Origin: Hyposmocoma kahamanoa
Taxonomy: Eukaryota > Arthropoda > Insecta > Lepidoptera > Cosmopterigidae
Assembly: GCF_003589595.1 (NCBI RefSeq)
Contig: NW_020653945.1
Location: 8,951,505-9,015,504 of the forward strand
Reading direction: 5' to 3'
Length of the DNA stretch: 64,000 nt
Part shown: positions 1 through 11,329 of the stretch, in pieces
Position numbering within the stretch: position 1 is the stretch's first letter
Layout: each line of letters starts with the position of its first letter
The notes under the pieces: model-generated
Told to the model about the DNA's origin: nothing
Databases searched by the model: none
The model's input: the letters and a program-made list of their open reading frames with translations, nothing else
Position numbers and translations under genes: made by a program

Positions 1-83
1 ATATGTAAAATTGTTAATCCTATGTTACGGTAAATACATAATAAAATAAATAAATACTATTTGGGGGAAATGATAAATAGAGT

Positions 84-192
84 TGTAGCAGTATAGTTAG
101 TATTAGGTATAGTTAGTATATAGGTATTTTAGGTTAATATATAGTATAGTTAGTATTAGTAATTATAGGTATTGTAATTGTAAATAAGTGAC
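84..192. repeat. Degenerate tandem repeat, AT-rich
   Basis: The words TAGTTAGTATTA and ATAGTTAGTAT recur several times with spacing changes. This looks like a decayed short-period tandem array. Nothing coding is visible in bases 1-390. Confidence 0.5.
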
Positions 193-390
193 AATAGGAT
201 AGGCGGTTGGTATTAGTCGTAAATACTTATCTATGGGCAAGGTGTTATCACAAAGAATCAAGCAGGCTTATTAAATCAAAACTTACATGCAAAACTATAG
301 TTCTCTAAAATTGTGAATATAATTGTAATAGTAACATAATAGTAAGTTACTGTCTTGTCACAAAGACGTAAAAAATATAACGAATAAATA

Positions 391-484
391 AATTTATTTT
401 TCTTCTTCCAATAAGTAGTAAAATAATAATATAAATAATAATAGTAGTAAAATTTATTTTTCTTCTTCCAATAAGTAGTAAAAT
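391..484. repeat. 60-bp-offset direct repeat (two identical 34-bp copies)
   Basis: The segment 391-424, beginning AATTTATTTTTCTTC and ending AGTAGTAAAAT, recurs without a mismatch at 451-484, exactly 60 bp downstream. The intervening 26 bp is simple A/T-rich filler. This is a local tandem duplication of recent origin; no function is implied. Confidence 0.85.
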
Positions 485-2440
485 TTGTTGAGATCTTTAC
501 AGGGTGTAATTGTTAAGTGGTGATGATTATTCCGAAAATATAACATATCAAAAACCTTTAAAATGGTCGAAAGGACGTTACCTAATGACTAAACTGATAT
601 CAATAACTTTTTGTCCAAAATTTTAAAGTTGAACGTACGCCATACATTTAATATGATATTCGAAGAGAGGCTTTACGAATATCAGTTTTGAATACAAAAT
701 TTTGTGCTTACTTCAAAATAAACACGATGTCGTTTTTATTAAATTAAAAGAATTTATACTCATTATATTTATTAATTTTAATGTTTTTTCATTACTTGGG
801 AACCCAAGGACCTTGCCCAACGTGTTATCATAGCCATACAAAGGGGGAACAATGTCAGCATCTTGGGTACCTTGCCGCGGGGACCCAATTTTTTTCATAT
901 AATTTAATCCTAATTTAAGTTTCTAGTATTCAACCTTTTATTGTACCTTAACTGTATATTTTAACTTATTGTCTAATAAGTAAAATTGACCAAGTAGAAA
1001 TAAAAAACATTAAAAGATACTTTTATTACCTTATTTATAGCAGTTTTGTTATTCATAAACTTATTTGTGATCTCTTAAACAACTAAAGCCTTTCTACGAA
1101 TGTCATATTAAATGTACGGTAACCTAAAAATTTGGATATTTCTAGTTTAAAAAAGTTATTCATAACGTTTTACTCATTAGGTAAGGTACTTTCGATATTA
1201 GCTTAAATGTTTTTGCCATCTCTTATATTTACGGAATGATAACTTTCATAACAGGAACAAGATAAAGAACGGCATCTATTTCTTTCAAAATACAACAAAT
1301 CCATTGATGGGCAAGTAAGAAGCTCAGAACCGTTTTTTACAGAAAATACTCCCTGATCTGATTATAGTCTACATGAGAGGTTTCTTCACCATTTGGCAAA
1401 AGTGATTTCCGTTCCCATTTGTAGGAAGATTTTTAGGTAGAAAACACTGCGTAGGCAGTTGTTTCTTAAAGGCATTAACGAAACGTTTTTATATTAACTT
1501 AAGTGTTATATTTATTGACAAAGCCAATTGCACATTAAATTCTCAAATAAAAATAAAAGTAAAACAACTTAATATTTTATTTAAGACAATGTAACTAACA
1601 ACAATTAGCAAATAACAACGAATTACAACTTGTGTAGAGAGATAATATAGTAACTTCTAACATTATATACAAATAGACAGATAGATATATACGAGTACTT
1701 GTATTTGTAAGCATACACGGTAAATACAGTTTGTGTATTTAAGATTACCCTTATAGTTTATATATTCATTTTATTGCTAAAGTCATATTACATTATAAAA
1801 GTAAAAATTTACTTAATATAATTTAAAAACAAACAAATAATTATGATTTAATAAAAAAGGAGCGCATGTCAAAATTTTAAATATTGTAGAGGGTCGCTTC
1901 AAAATTTAAATGTGAAAATTCATATACATTATAAAAACAATTTGTCACAAGCAATTGAACACTTTCTTAAATCCAGATGTAGATAACATTTCTAGACTAT
2001 ACATATATTATTGACTACATATCCAATACATTAATCAGGATTATCCACATTTTATTTTATTTGACTTATGATGACGTCATAAAGCCGAATAGCAACTGGA
2101 GCACCTCTTAGTGAATCTCCGTAATGGCAAAGTGGTCCATCAATCTCGATTTACTTGTCTGTCACGTGACAATATCGTCGATAAAGGATAAAATGCATGC
2201 AGTACTTTCTTTGTTATAACTTTTGGTACTTTTTCTTGAAAAACATTATAGAGAAAAATGTAAGCGAGGGCGTTTATTTCCGTCAAAGACGCCTTAGAAT
2301 CAGACAACATAGTATATACAAAGTTGAGCAGATCGTTCTAGAAGACTTGAAAAGAAGCTTGTTACCTAGAGATATGAATTATACTCTATTGCACATTAAA
2401 AATTACAATAACAACATAAAACGGTAATGTAAGTATTTCC
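485..2440. other. AT-rich gene-free stretch
   Basis: No recognisable gene or repeat. The one non-random piece is near 780-898 on the minus strand, where a 61-codon frame contains unusual G+C-richer codons around 820-890. I do not recognise the peptide, and it has no visible continuation. Stops are dense elsewhere in all frames. Confidence 0.5.
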
Positions 2441-2442
2441 TA

Positions 2443-2482
2443 TTCAGGGTTTCCTTAGTGCGGAGCTATAAGTGAAAAAAAA
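2443..2482 (+). repeat. SINE 3' end fragment (family 1)
   Basis: A short piece matching the 3' end of the tRNA-derived SINEs elsewhere in the window: the words GGGTTTCC, TAGTGCGG and GCTAT are followed by an A-run at 2473-2485. The tRNA-like head is missing, as expected for a 5'-truncated copy. Confidence 0.6.
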
Positions 2483-2689
2483 AAAGTATAAAGAAATAAG
2501 GTAATGCACGACAGGCGGCCTTTTTGTTAAGTAGCAATTTTGTAATGGATGTACGTGTAGGACTGACTTCAAGCTTTATTGAGTTAATGGTTACTGTAAT
2601 TTATCATCGGAAAATTTTCTAGAGTATTTTCACAAAAAAACTACATAAATTCCATGGTAGTAAAAACATCATCATATTCATTAAAAAAA

Positions 2690-2892
2690 TATGATTTCTA
2701 TTTGTGGAACAAAACCACAGTGTAGATCGATATACAACGTCAACCCATACGTTCTATCTTCATCGGAAAGCTCCTGATAAATTTGAAATTAAATTTCGCA
2801 CATAAATTCCGAAAAATTCATAGGTACGAGCCCGTATTCGAACTCACGGCTTCTGCTTGAGAGGCGGTAGGCCAAACCATTAGGTTACCATG
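2690..2892 (-). repeat. tRNA-derived SINE (family 2)
   Basis: On the minus strand a tRNA-like head begins near 2890. It has an A-box-like GGTAACCTAATGG and a B-box GAGTTCGAATA (complement of 2834-2844). It is followed leftwards by about 130 bp of unrelated body. Box spacing is tRNA-like, but the sequence does not fold as a full cloverleaf with paired acceptor ends, so this is a SINE head rather than a tRNA gene. Confidence 0.6.
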
Positions 2893-3374
2893 GATATTAT
2901 AGGTCGATATATCGATACTAAAAAATAATAATTAATTTTGTACATACCGTACGACACTTGGAAATACCACTGTACGTATTTAAATCTAGTATTCAAATGT
3001 TTTAAATTCAAATTTATCTACCAGATCCATTAATAATTAGTCAAAATCTAATCAACTAAACAATAAAATCCGTTTTTTTTTAATTTTATAACACTCACTC
3101 CGAATAAACGTTAGTTTTAATACTTTAACTTAATGATTGTTTTTTTTTCAATATTTTGTTTCATTTGGCTTAAAAAAAACTTTAATTTGTAAATGCGAAA
3201 CATTAAAAAAAACGGACGTAAAGCTGTGTTTAGGACATTGACAGTCACAAAATTTTACTAAATATTACATTTTTTTATTGTTGTGGGATAAATACTTAAG
3301 AGAAATATGTTTTTATGTTTCTAGTTTTTAAGAAAAATTTCTGACTTATTTTAGTTAACTTTATCCCAATGCAG

Positions 3375-3399
3375 CATTGACTTACAATACTAGTCAATG
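3375..3399. mobile_element. 25-bp terminal-repeat-only micro-insertion
   Basis: The 25 bp run from CATTGACTTACAAT to TAGTCAATG and are flanked on each side by the identical 8-mer CAATGCAG (3367-3374 and 3400-3407). The two ends are inverted copies of the first bases of the 228-bp element at 34873-35100. It therefore looks like an insertion reduced to its two termini, by internal deletion before or after insertion. The 8-bp duplication is typical of hAT and P-type DNA transposons. Confidence 0.75.
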
Positions 3400-3964
3400 C
3401 AATGCAGACTTTATGTTATTATGAAAAAGTAGTATAAGAAAGAAACGATTTTTGAACTAGGTATCAGCTTCAACTACCTTCGGTACAATTGGTCTACTTC
3501 AGCGATCGGTCTACTTTCACAAAAAATACAAGTGTAATTTTAGTTTAAAAAGATTTGATTTCCAAAAAGGTATTATTACAACACAGAGGAGACTCTAACT
3601 GTAGACTGATATTGTCAACAGAATATATTACTTGTTATTTCTTTAAATATCGTTCAAATACTTGGCATTCTTTTTAACAAAAAGAACTCAATATAAATAC
3701 GATATTTTTTTTGTATTATTATTTCCTTTTTTATTATTAAAACCTTTTCATTATGCACTTCTGTTCTCATTAACTCAACAAAGATGTAACTCAGCTCCCC
3801 ATGTAAGTCATTATTGCTTTACAAAAATAATATAATATAATATTATAGGTCACATAACCAGTCAGTACATTAGTGCTATATAAACTTATGACATAACAAG
3901 GTCAAAAAATTCAAATAGTCTTATTGGGAAAGCGATTGACGTTTAATACATATACGGATAAAGG

Positions 3965-4168
3965 ACTATCCATACACATCAGGGCCGTGCCCGGGACGTG
4001 GCCGGGGCGTGCTAGTTTGTATGAACTGCGGGCCCGTCCCGGCCCCGGCCCGGACACGGACACGTGTGAACGAGTTCATACAAAATATACGCAATGATAT
4101 TTCTTTGAGCCCCTGACGGAGCACGGCCCGTCCACGTCCGGGCACGGCCCGGATATGTGTGGATAGAC
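3965..4168. mobile_element. GC-rich inverted-repeat element, MITE-like
   Basis: Arms of about 48 bp face each other: 3965-4012 and the complement of 4119-4168 share CTATCCA, GGGCCGTGCCCGG and ACGTGG blocks at roughly 80 percent. A second inner inverted pair (TTTGTATGAACT near 4016 and AGTTCATACAAA near 4073) makes it doubly palindromic. The element is strongly GC- and CpG-rich in an AT-rich setting. A 72-codon frame inside it is low-complexity and not credible as a gene. The target duplication is not clear. Confidence 0.6.
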
Positions 4169-4169
4169 C

Positions 4170-5643
4170 ATTAAACGTTTGCAAATAAATAATGTCTATA
4201 CTTAATCTTTATTATGTAATGTGACTTGCGCAAGCCTTCTTGTTTTGTTTGTTCTATATTTTGATCTCAGCCTGTTTCTAATTCAGTCACACACTACGGG
4301 CTTATAAGAGATAGTCGATTTTTTTAGTAGCTGTGATGCCTAAATAGAGTATGGTTGAAAAGATAAATGTACTTGCTTGAAAGAAGAACGAAAAATTATA
4401 TATTTCATTTGGAGATGCAAAAAATATTATAAAAATAAAATGATCTTAGGATAAAACACAAAATAAAAACAATTATACTTAAAATGTTACCAAAATTATA
4501 TCCACTCAGCTTTTTGTAACGAGACGTTGAATAAGAGCTCGTTACGCTGGTTTTAAGTGAAGCAGGATAAATGACAAAGATGATGCCGCTTAATCTATGT
4601 AAAAAGTAAAAAAATAACAAGATAAAATACAATATACTTACGCAGCTAAGTGCAAATCAAAAGTAATATATGCAAGTGTACGTGTAGAACAGGAAACTGA
4701 TTAAATTTAATATAAATTATATTTGAGAAAGGATTACGTGCTTTAAATAGATAGAGTAAATTTAGTTTATTATGTATTTCTTTTTTGTGATACCAAGTGA
4801 CGAGACGTACAAGTCGTGTAGTCAAAGCTTATCATATCACAAAAATGTAACTCAGGAAGACAAATTTAGTACACCACATGCAAACAGCCTAAGAATAAAG
4901 TGTATTTTTGGTAAATTTGATGACCTCAGTGGCCCAGCAGCGGTTAAAACTGTAGGATCACTTTGGAATTTTTTCTTTTTAATTGGTCTCGGGCTTAATG
5001 TTCTGTTTTTAAATTAATTTCATTTTTAAGGTATTCTTATTAACAGAGCGAAACCAGTTTTTTGTACTGCTAACAATTGACATCAAAGAGTCAACTATGT
5101 ACAAGGTCCAAAACTAACTCGCCGCCAGTATATCCTCGTTTTATAATGTTAGTGCCACGCGAAAGTTTAAAAGCATATAACTCGCGACTCTTTGAAGTAA
5201 TCTGAAGAAAAAAAATGGTAGGCTTTTAAAGTTACAAGTACAGCTTTTACAAAGATTATTTTAATTTTAAGTATGTTATGATGAAAAAACGAACAGTGAT
5301 GAAGAAAGTTAGAACTATATTCCATATTTTAAACCAAATTACAAAAGACTTTATCCTAAAAATTCAAATGAATACGAATTCAAAGTTTTTGTTCAAAGCG
5401 ATAGAAGATAATGTGATTTAAGTGAAAGTGAAAACATAAATATTGACTCCCGCCGCTTAAGACTATTTAAAAAACCCAAATAAGTGTACTAAGTTATTTA
5501 TGAGAAAGTGAAAACATAATGTATGTATTAGAACGACAATGGAAAATATTACTGAGCATTCCGATTGGCTCAAAGGACTTGTATCCAAGCCAAAACTCTT
5601 ATGAAAAAAATGAAGTAGTGTGTTCAATCGTTTCCCTATTTTA
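4170..5643. other. Gene-free stretch
   Basis: AT-rich sequence with no recognised repeat or gene. Short frames of 75-81 codons here have AT-driven composition and no visible domain. Confidence 0.45.
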
Positions 5644-5651
5644 CCTATAAA

Positions 5652-5675
5652 CATTGACTTAATTGTAAGTCAATG
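5652..5675. mobile_element. 24-bp terminal-repeat-only micro-insertion
   Basis: The 24-bp near-palindrome starts CATTGACTTA and ends ATTGTAAGTCAATG. It is bracketed by perfect 8-bp direct repeats CCTATAAA (5644-5651 and 5676-5683). Both ends match the termini of the element at 34873-35100. With the copy at 3375-3399 this is the second insertion in the window made of almost nothing but two joined ends. Confidence 0.78.
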
Positions 5676-5880
5676 CCTATAAACAAACGATTTTTTGCAA
5701 AACCTGAGTTTATCTCAGTGTTTTTTATTGTAATTTGTGTTATCTTTGGCACTTAAGAAATATAATGTTTTAACTAAAAAATGATATGTATTTGGGGCAA
5801 ATAATCTCTTTTGAAAACTGCACGAGTAACAAAATTAACAGAAGAATAGCTATTTTTTTGGAGGAAATATTGACTTAAAA

Positions 5881-6362
5881 AGGTAATGAAAAATAAAGAA
5901 ATTAATATAGAGGTCAAGAAAAAACTATACGACATAATTGTCCTTCCCTGTCTAATGTACGGCTACAAATGCTGGTCCTTGAAAAAAAGCGATGAAAATA
6001 AGCTAGCTGTTTGTCAAAGACAAATGGAGAGAAGTATGTTAGGGATAAAACAAAGAGAAATAATTAAGAATACAGCAATCAGAGTACGAATGAAAGTAAC
6101 AAATGTAATAAAAACTATACGATCTGTTAAATGGAAGTAGGCAGGACATATATGTAGAAAGGAAAATGATCGGTGGACAAAGAGAGTGACTGAATGGACA
6201 CCAAGAAACGAAACAAGACTTAAAGTCGGCCGAGGAAAAGATGGGAAGACGTTTTATAGAGAAAGCAGGATCAAAATGGATGACGAGAGCCAGGGATAGG
6301 GAGTTATGGAAGCCAATAGGGGAGGCCTACGTCGAGGAGACGACTTCTACTGTTGCTAGCTA
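5881..6362 (+). pseudogene. RTE-type LINE, C-terminal reverse transcriptase remnant
   Basis: Translation around 5886-6137 gives the block common to RTE-like endonuclease-reverse transcriptases after the catalytic core: a YG-x-x-CW motif, then KKSDENKLAVCQRQMERSML, then KWK. The frame is broken by a TAG at 6138-6140 where the family usually has tryptophan. It continues as AGHICRKENDRWTKRVTEW, then shifts frame near 6257 and resumes as SKWMTRARDRELW to GEAYVEE at about 6340. The 5' part (endonuclease and RT core) is absent, as in a 5'-truncated insertion. The AT-rich tandem tail follows directly. Confidence 0.8.
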
Positions 6363-6364
6363 AT

Positions 6365-6535
6365 ACGGCAAATGTAAATAATAGTGTAACGTATAATATG
6401 TAAAAGTAACTTAACGTATATACATGTAACTTATAGTATGTAAATGTAAGTTATAGTATATAAATGTAAGTTATAGTATATAAATTTAGTTAATAACATG
6501 TAAATGTAACTAATAATAATTGTAAATGTCAACTA
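6365..6535 (+). repeat. Degenerate tandem repeat tail of the RTE remnant
   Basis: Units of about 20 bp with the theme GTAAATGTAACTTATAGTATA repeat six or seven times with drift. It starts just after the RTE reading frame ends and is probably its 3' tail. Confidence 0.55.
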
Positions 6536-7900
6536 ACACTAGTAGTGATAGAGACTTATTCTATTTTATTTTATAATGTTTTAACTCTGAAATTATTTTG
6601 CAAAATTATAATATTTTCTCGTAACTGCTGCGCTAATTTCACATTGAAAGTCTAAAGTCTGTATATGTTTGCTATAATTTTTATTAATAATAAATATGGT
6701 TTTTAGCAGGAAGGTGCAGTATTGGAATGGATAATGCCAACAGTGGGTGTTTCCGTAAGCACTTCATAAGCATGAAGGAGAAGAATGTATATAGTAAAGC
6801 GATGTTTTTTTTAACAAATATTTATGTGTATGTCGGAAACGTTCATGAGCACGGATAAAAAACTGCGAGACAAAGGCGCCACCTGCAAGTCAGTAGTACA
6901 GATGGCATCGCGCGCTCCCTCTGCCGATGGACCTCGACGGAATCTAGGTGGGGAAACTGTGGTGTGGTGTAGACGAGAGAAGGCAGACGTGATCGGGACT
7001 CTTGGGCTGCACACACGCTACCTAGAAGCTATACGAGTCTCGTAGCTTTTTCTTTTGTGCCTAATTTAAAGTGCCTAGAGTTACTGTTAATTTTGCTTGC
7101 CTAAAATATACCTTCGAATGTGTACCAAAAAGAGTTTTTTTTAAATTATGCGTCACCTACGCTCACGCTGTCTGAGCTACAAGAAGAAGCTCTAAATAGA
7201 GCTTCTCCTACTCTCGCCTCGTCATTATGCATAATGATAGTAAAGCTGAAGTTAATTTCTGAGAAATTTTACTTGCTAGTTCCAGCATTTTAATGCGACA
7301 ATTTTGGTGAAAATATTGAGGGCAGATTATAATTCGTAAATGAGGCCGTGAACTTTTATCTTCGAATATTTCGTTTTGTCCGTATGAGTGTCGACTAGTC
7401 TTCATTCAATAATGTCGGGTACATTTTAAACGGCGATTGAGTTACGTCCCTTAAAAGGATTTTTATGTGGCACTTAGGGGTGGATTAAGTAGGTATTTAC
7501 TGTTTCATGTAGCGAGTATTTTACGTCATAGAGATGACGTCATATTTCCTCAGGACGGAAACGGGACAGGACATTATAAAGGAAATTTTTTATTACGTGT
7601 TCATATAATTCAACAATATAACACACAATAAGAAAAACAATTCGGTTATTTGGCTTTAGCAATTTGGTTATTATCTATTCAATACTAATTATCTCGTTCA
7701 TATTTTAATAGTGAAGTAAGCAAATTGATTTATTAGCGAAAGAGTTACTTCTTGTTAAGTTTTGTTTATATAATGTGATAGATAAAAATGGCGCATAGAT
7801 TTTTTACTCAATGTTCAAAAGAGGTAAACATTATTATCATCATTATTATAACATATCTTTGTTTTTACGTGTTCTGGCCTGTTGTATATTTTTAATATAT
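6536..7900. other. Gene-free stretch with a GC-richer island
   Basis: Mostly AT-rich. Bases about 6860-7045 are clearly richer in G+C and open in two opposed frames (73 codons plus, 67 minus), but neither peptide is recognised. A perfect 16-bp palindrome, TCATTATGCATAATGA, lies at 7222-7237. No other structure is seen. Confidence 0.4.
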
Positions 7901-7904
7901 ATTC

Positions 7905-8010
7905 ATGTTTTACTTATAAACATATAATGGTGGGAATGAACTACGTTTTCCATTAGTGACCATAATGTTACCGCAGCTGGCACCACACTAAGTAGTAGTC
8001 TTTGTTTTTG
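7905..8010 (-). repeat. Interspersed repeat E, copy 1
   Basis: On the minus strand this shares TGTGGTGCCAGCTGCG, a GGTCA block and GGAAAACGTA, in the same order, with 26130-26310. Both copies are followed on the right by T-rich sequence with similar words. Unclassified dispersed repeat. Confidence 0.5.
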
Positions 8011-8415
8011 TTAATAATTTCTGTTTTAATTTAATTTTTGTGTCGTTTGTAATTTTATTTTTTAAATATTTTGTCTTTTATTATAATTTTGAATTTTATG
8101 CTGTCATTTTAATTTTAGGGTCTTTAGTTTTTTCTCATTATTAATCTTTGTGTTCTTTTCTTCTGTGATAACATTTATAGTGAAAACTAAATTTTAAGTC
8201 TTTCTTTCTTTTTTCTACAATTTGTATTATATCAGTGGAGAAGGGTAATACATTATTTATTTAGCTGACCTAAAAAATTAACTCTTTAATTGAATCGTAG
8301 GCATTGAACGAAAAATGTACCTTCTTCAGATAGCCACTCTTCATTCAAAGGCAACAAAAAACAACCAAAAACTACTTAATTCAAGGACAATATGCATACT
8401 TCGTATTTCAATTAT

Positions 8416-8457
8416 TTAATTTCTATAATACCTTGAACAAAGTATTATAGAAATTAA
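8416..8457. repeat. Perfect 16-bp hairpin
   Basis: TTAATTTCTATAATAC (8416-8431) is followed by a 10-nt loop and its exact complement at 8442-8457. No target duplication is visible around it, so its origin is unknown. Confidence 0.8.
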
Positions 8458-8459
8458 GC

Positions 8460-9790
8460 AGCGTTCAAAAGTAAGGCGCACAAAATATTTCGATTTTATC
8501 TTGTTCTCGTTTTGACTTGTTTGGATAGAAATGCAAGCGATTTTAAACAAAAAGGTTGTGAGAAATCCAGGTTATTTGTGGAATGTTCGTCCCTTAACGA
8601 CTTTCTAGGGTGGCATTGTCAGCGTTCTTGAAGAGTTGCTGCTACATTTGCTAGTTCATTTTATTTTCTTCCATTCAGAATGACTTTGGGGCGGGCCCAC
8701 TATAGTAATAAGACTAGGTGTAAATTACTTTATCATGACACATAAACATAAAGGCTACTCAAACAACATTTAGGAAAATGGTGTAAGTGTCCTTGGTGAT
8801 GGTAAAAGACGATTGAATCATGATAATGTGTAAAGTTAACTTCTTAGTGCAAAAGATAAATATATTACTTTTAATTAGGTTGGCGCAATTAGTAGGATGT
8901 AGCTATGATCTGTTGTGTGATGTACGAAGGGTTTAATCAAAAGATTTGATTTATATTTCAACTGGTGAATCCATGTAAAAAAGTTATCCAAGAAATAAAT
9001 TCACGAATAATTCTAATAATAAAAATAAATTCACAAAAACCATACAAACACCGCTTGGCTTTTTCACATAAAATATGCGAAGGGTGAATAAATACTTTTT
9101 GACCATTTTATAAAAAAATATATTTTCTACATTTGTTATAAAACACTTCCATAAAAATTTAATTCGAGTTCCAAAGCTAACAGCAATTATTTATACGAAT
9201 GTTAGAAAGTACGTAGAATTCTCTAGTTGCTTTTTAGTATTCATTATTTTTGTTACAGACGAAGGAAAGTTTTGGATTTGTGTTCCAATAAACTTTTGTG
9301 TACGTATTGTTGTAGTTTGCCTCAGACGTTTTTGACAAGTTTTCTCTATCAAGTGCAGTGAAGTGTATATCTTAAAAGAAGTACTTTGGATATGAGTGGC
9401 GAAGTTTATTGTGTTGATTCACGGGTAGGGATCCTTTGTAACGAAGTTTTAAAGGTAAATAGTTCTTACCTTGAAGGACTGTCTATCAAGTATAGGATCC
9501 AAAAATACATATAACTCATATTTTATCAACCGTTATCGTACTATACCAGACTGTAAATGTTGCATAGCTTTAGAAAAAAAAATATCGGCAATAATCGACT
9601 TCCTTCGGATTTGTAGAGCGCCATTTTCATCAGAATTGGATCAGAAATTGACAAAATGTCACACAAGTATGAATGACAGAGACGATACTCTATAAAACTG
9701 AAATCAGCCTCGTCTGTTTCTAAAGATCGATTTGTAACATATACGGCCAGGAATTGTGTGTTTAAATATAATATTCAACGCATTCCATAT
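8460..9790. other. Mostly gene-free; possible small exon at 9259-9454
   Basis: No known repeat dominates. Bases 9259-9454 are bounded by a good 3' splice signal (TTTTTGTTACAG ending at 9258) and a 5' splice signal (AAAG then GTAAAT at 9455). They contain an ATG at 9392 followed by 21 codons in frame up to the donor. I do not recognise the peptide. Bases about 9600-9690 resemble 49890-49945 and belong to an unclassified dispersed repeat. Confidence 0.3.
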
Positions 9791-9792
9791 AA

Positions 9793-10104
9793 ATATATAA
9801 AATGATTTTTTTTACGATACCAGGATTACAGGACGAACAAGGTGTGCGCTTGGGACTGAGCGATATGCCTGTGTTTGCAGTTGCAGTGCCGCCCCGAGCT
9901 TTAAATCCCAAAGATTTTAGAGGCACTTCACTGAGCCCGTCATCCTGATCAACCATAACTTGATAAGTCCCATGTGTCTAAAATTTCTAGAGCACCCTTT
10001 GAAACCGGAACTTATTAACGTTTACACTATTGTTTGGCGGAACAGATAGGTAAGGGCAGTACTTCCCTGGACTAACGTTTTCACAACGAGCTCTACTGTT
10101 ACTT
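9793..10104 (-). repeat. Repeat A, near full-length copy
   Basis: Repeat A is about 300 bp. In its sense direction it begins GTAGAGCTCCTTGTGAAAGAG, passes GGGTAAGGGTGCTGGTGAAA, GACTTGTCAACTT, TTTAAAGCTCTGAGTGGCAC, and ends TTCGTCCCGTCACTTGGTAT followed by an A/T-rich tail. The A-rich end defines the sense strand used here. This copy holds both head and tail modules. It has no open frame, is SINE-like or a LINE 3' end, and has no clear Pol III boxes. Confidence 0.8.
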
Positions 10105-10815
10105 TAACCACGAGATTATGCGATATATTCCCGTTTTTACGGTGGAATATTTGCCACTTTTTTGTCAAATCATATATTTATCACTTATACCAAGGTTTCT
10201 GATTTTAAGGGCGGCAAGCGTGGGCAATTGTTTCTTACATATTGTTTAGTATTCAAATTTTTATTTAAAAATGTAAAACCTATATTAAGGCATTAACAAA
10301 TCATGTATGTAATCGATTTAAGAAAAGCTTCTGAAAATATCTGATACTCTGTGACATAACGTTCCTTCGTATAATGGAGCCTTTTGTGTTAATGCGTGGA
10401 AGTATTAACAACGGCTTACGGAAACAAATACCTCTGCATCTCTTAGCAAGATTCGAACAGAAATAGCAACAGCTTAACTAGTTAGGCATTCTTTTGAGAT
10501 TTTTACAACGACAGTGTTAGAGCTGAATTGCATTACTTTTTTAGTAGTCGAGGTCGTTTTATAAAATAACTCACTCATATGTGATTATTATTAAGAGAAA
10601 TATAATTTATGTGATTTTATTTGATTGCTCTTTAGTGTATAACTGCAGTGTGAAAATAAAATATTCATGTTGGGTGCAAATTGCTCTGTTTGAAAGCGAG
10701 AATCTACTTTTCATACAGTCGAATAATTTTAATTTGAAAGCAAAGGAATTTGGGCCTTATTTAAATAGTATTGAGTTACACGTAAGTTGCACTGAAATCC
10801 CGAGATAGTTCATTG
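10105..10815. other. Gene-free stretch
   Basis: No recognised gene or repeat. The 75-codon frame at 10581-10808 is AT-driven and ends at the border of the adjacent inverted-repeat element. Confidence 0.4.
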
Positions 10816-10823
10816 TTAGCCAC

Positions 10824-11329
10824 CATCGAGTACATAACCAGAAATAGAGACGAAATGTCATTCAACTTGTTTGAATACTATTCTGCCATATCATTAGTGT
10901 GACAACTGCGCTCCGATTGGCGAGCCCGGATTCGAAACAATTGACGGGTGTCGTCAATGGGTGTCATCAACTGTTCAACACTTCAAATCCACCAGTTAAC
11001 TTGAGCTTTGCCATAATGGACGAAAATTGCAAAATTACATATTTAATATTTAATTACCGATGAAATGTGATTCCGTTTGTTTTGTAATTAGATGTTTTGC
11101 TATTTTTCCCACACCACCGAATAGAACAGCACGGCATTGTTAGAGATTATTATCTTTATTACAATAAATACAGAATATTTTTTGGAATATACGGAGACGT
11201 ACACACAGGTCAGTAGTAGGCCTGTCTATACTTCAGTGCAAACGAGAGTTTATAAGAGCTGTATCGCTAATGTGTTACCAGGAATATATGGCCTTTATTT
11301 CGTCTCTATTTCTTGTTATATACTCGATG
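10824..11329. mobile_element. 506-bp non-autonomous DNA element with 33-bp ends
   Basis: The left end 10824-10856 and the complement of the right end 11297-11329 match at 31 of 33 positions. They start CATCGAGTA and finish AGAAATAGAGACGAAAT. The element is flanked by a perfect 8-bp direct repeat TTAGCCAC (10816-10823 and 11330-11337). There is no transposase frame inside, so it depends on another copy. CAT-initiated ends of about 31-33 bp with 8-bp duplications fit the P or hAT superfamilies; I cannot decide which. High end identity suggests a fairly recent insertion. Confidence 0.85.

Noticed and set aside
3966..4184. 72-codon minus-strand protein rich in R, G and P
   Set aside because: It is the translation of the GC-rich inverted repeat; both arms give similar low-complexity residues.
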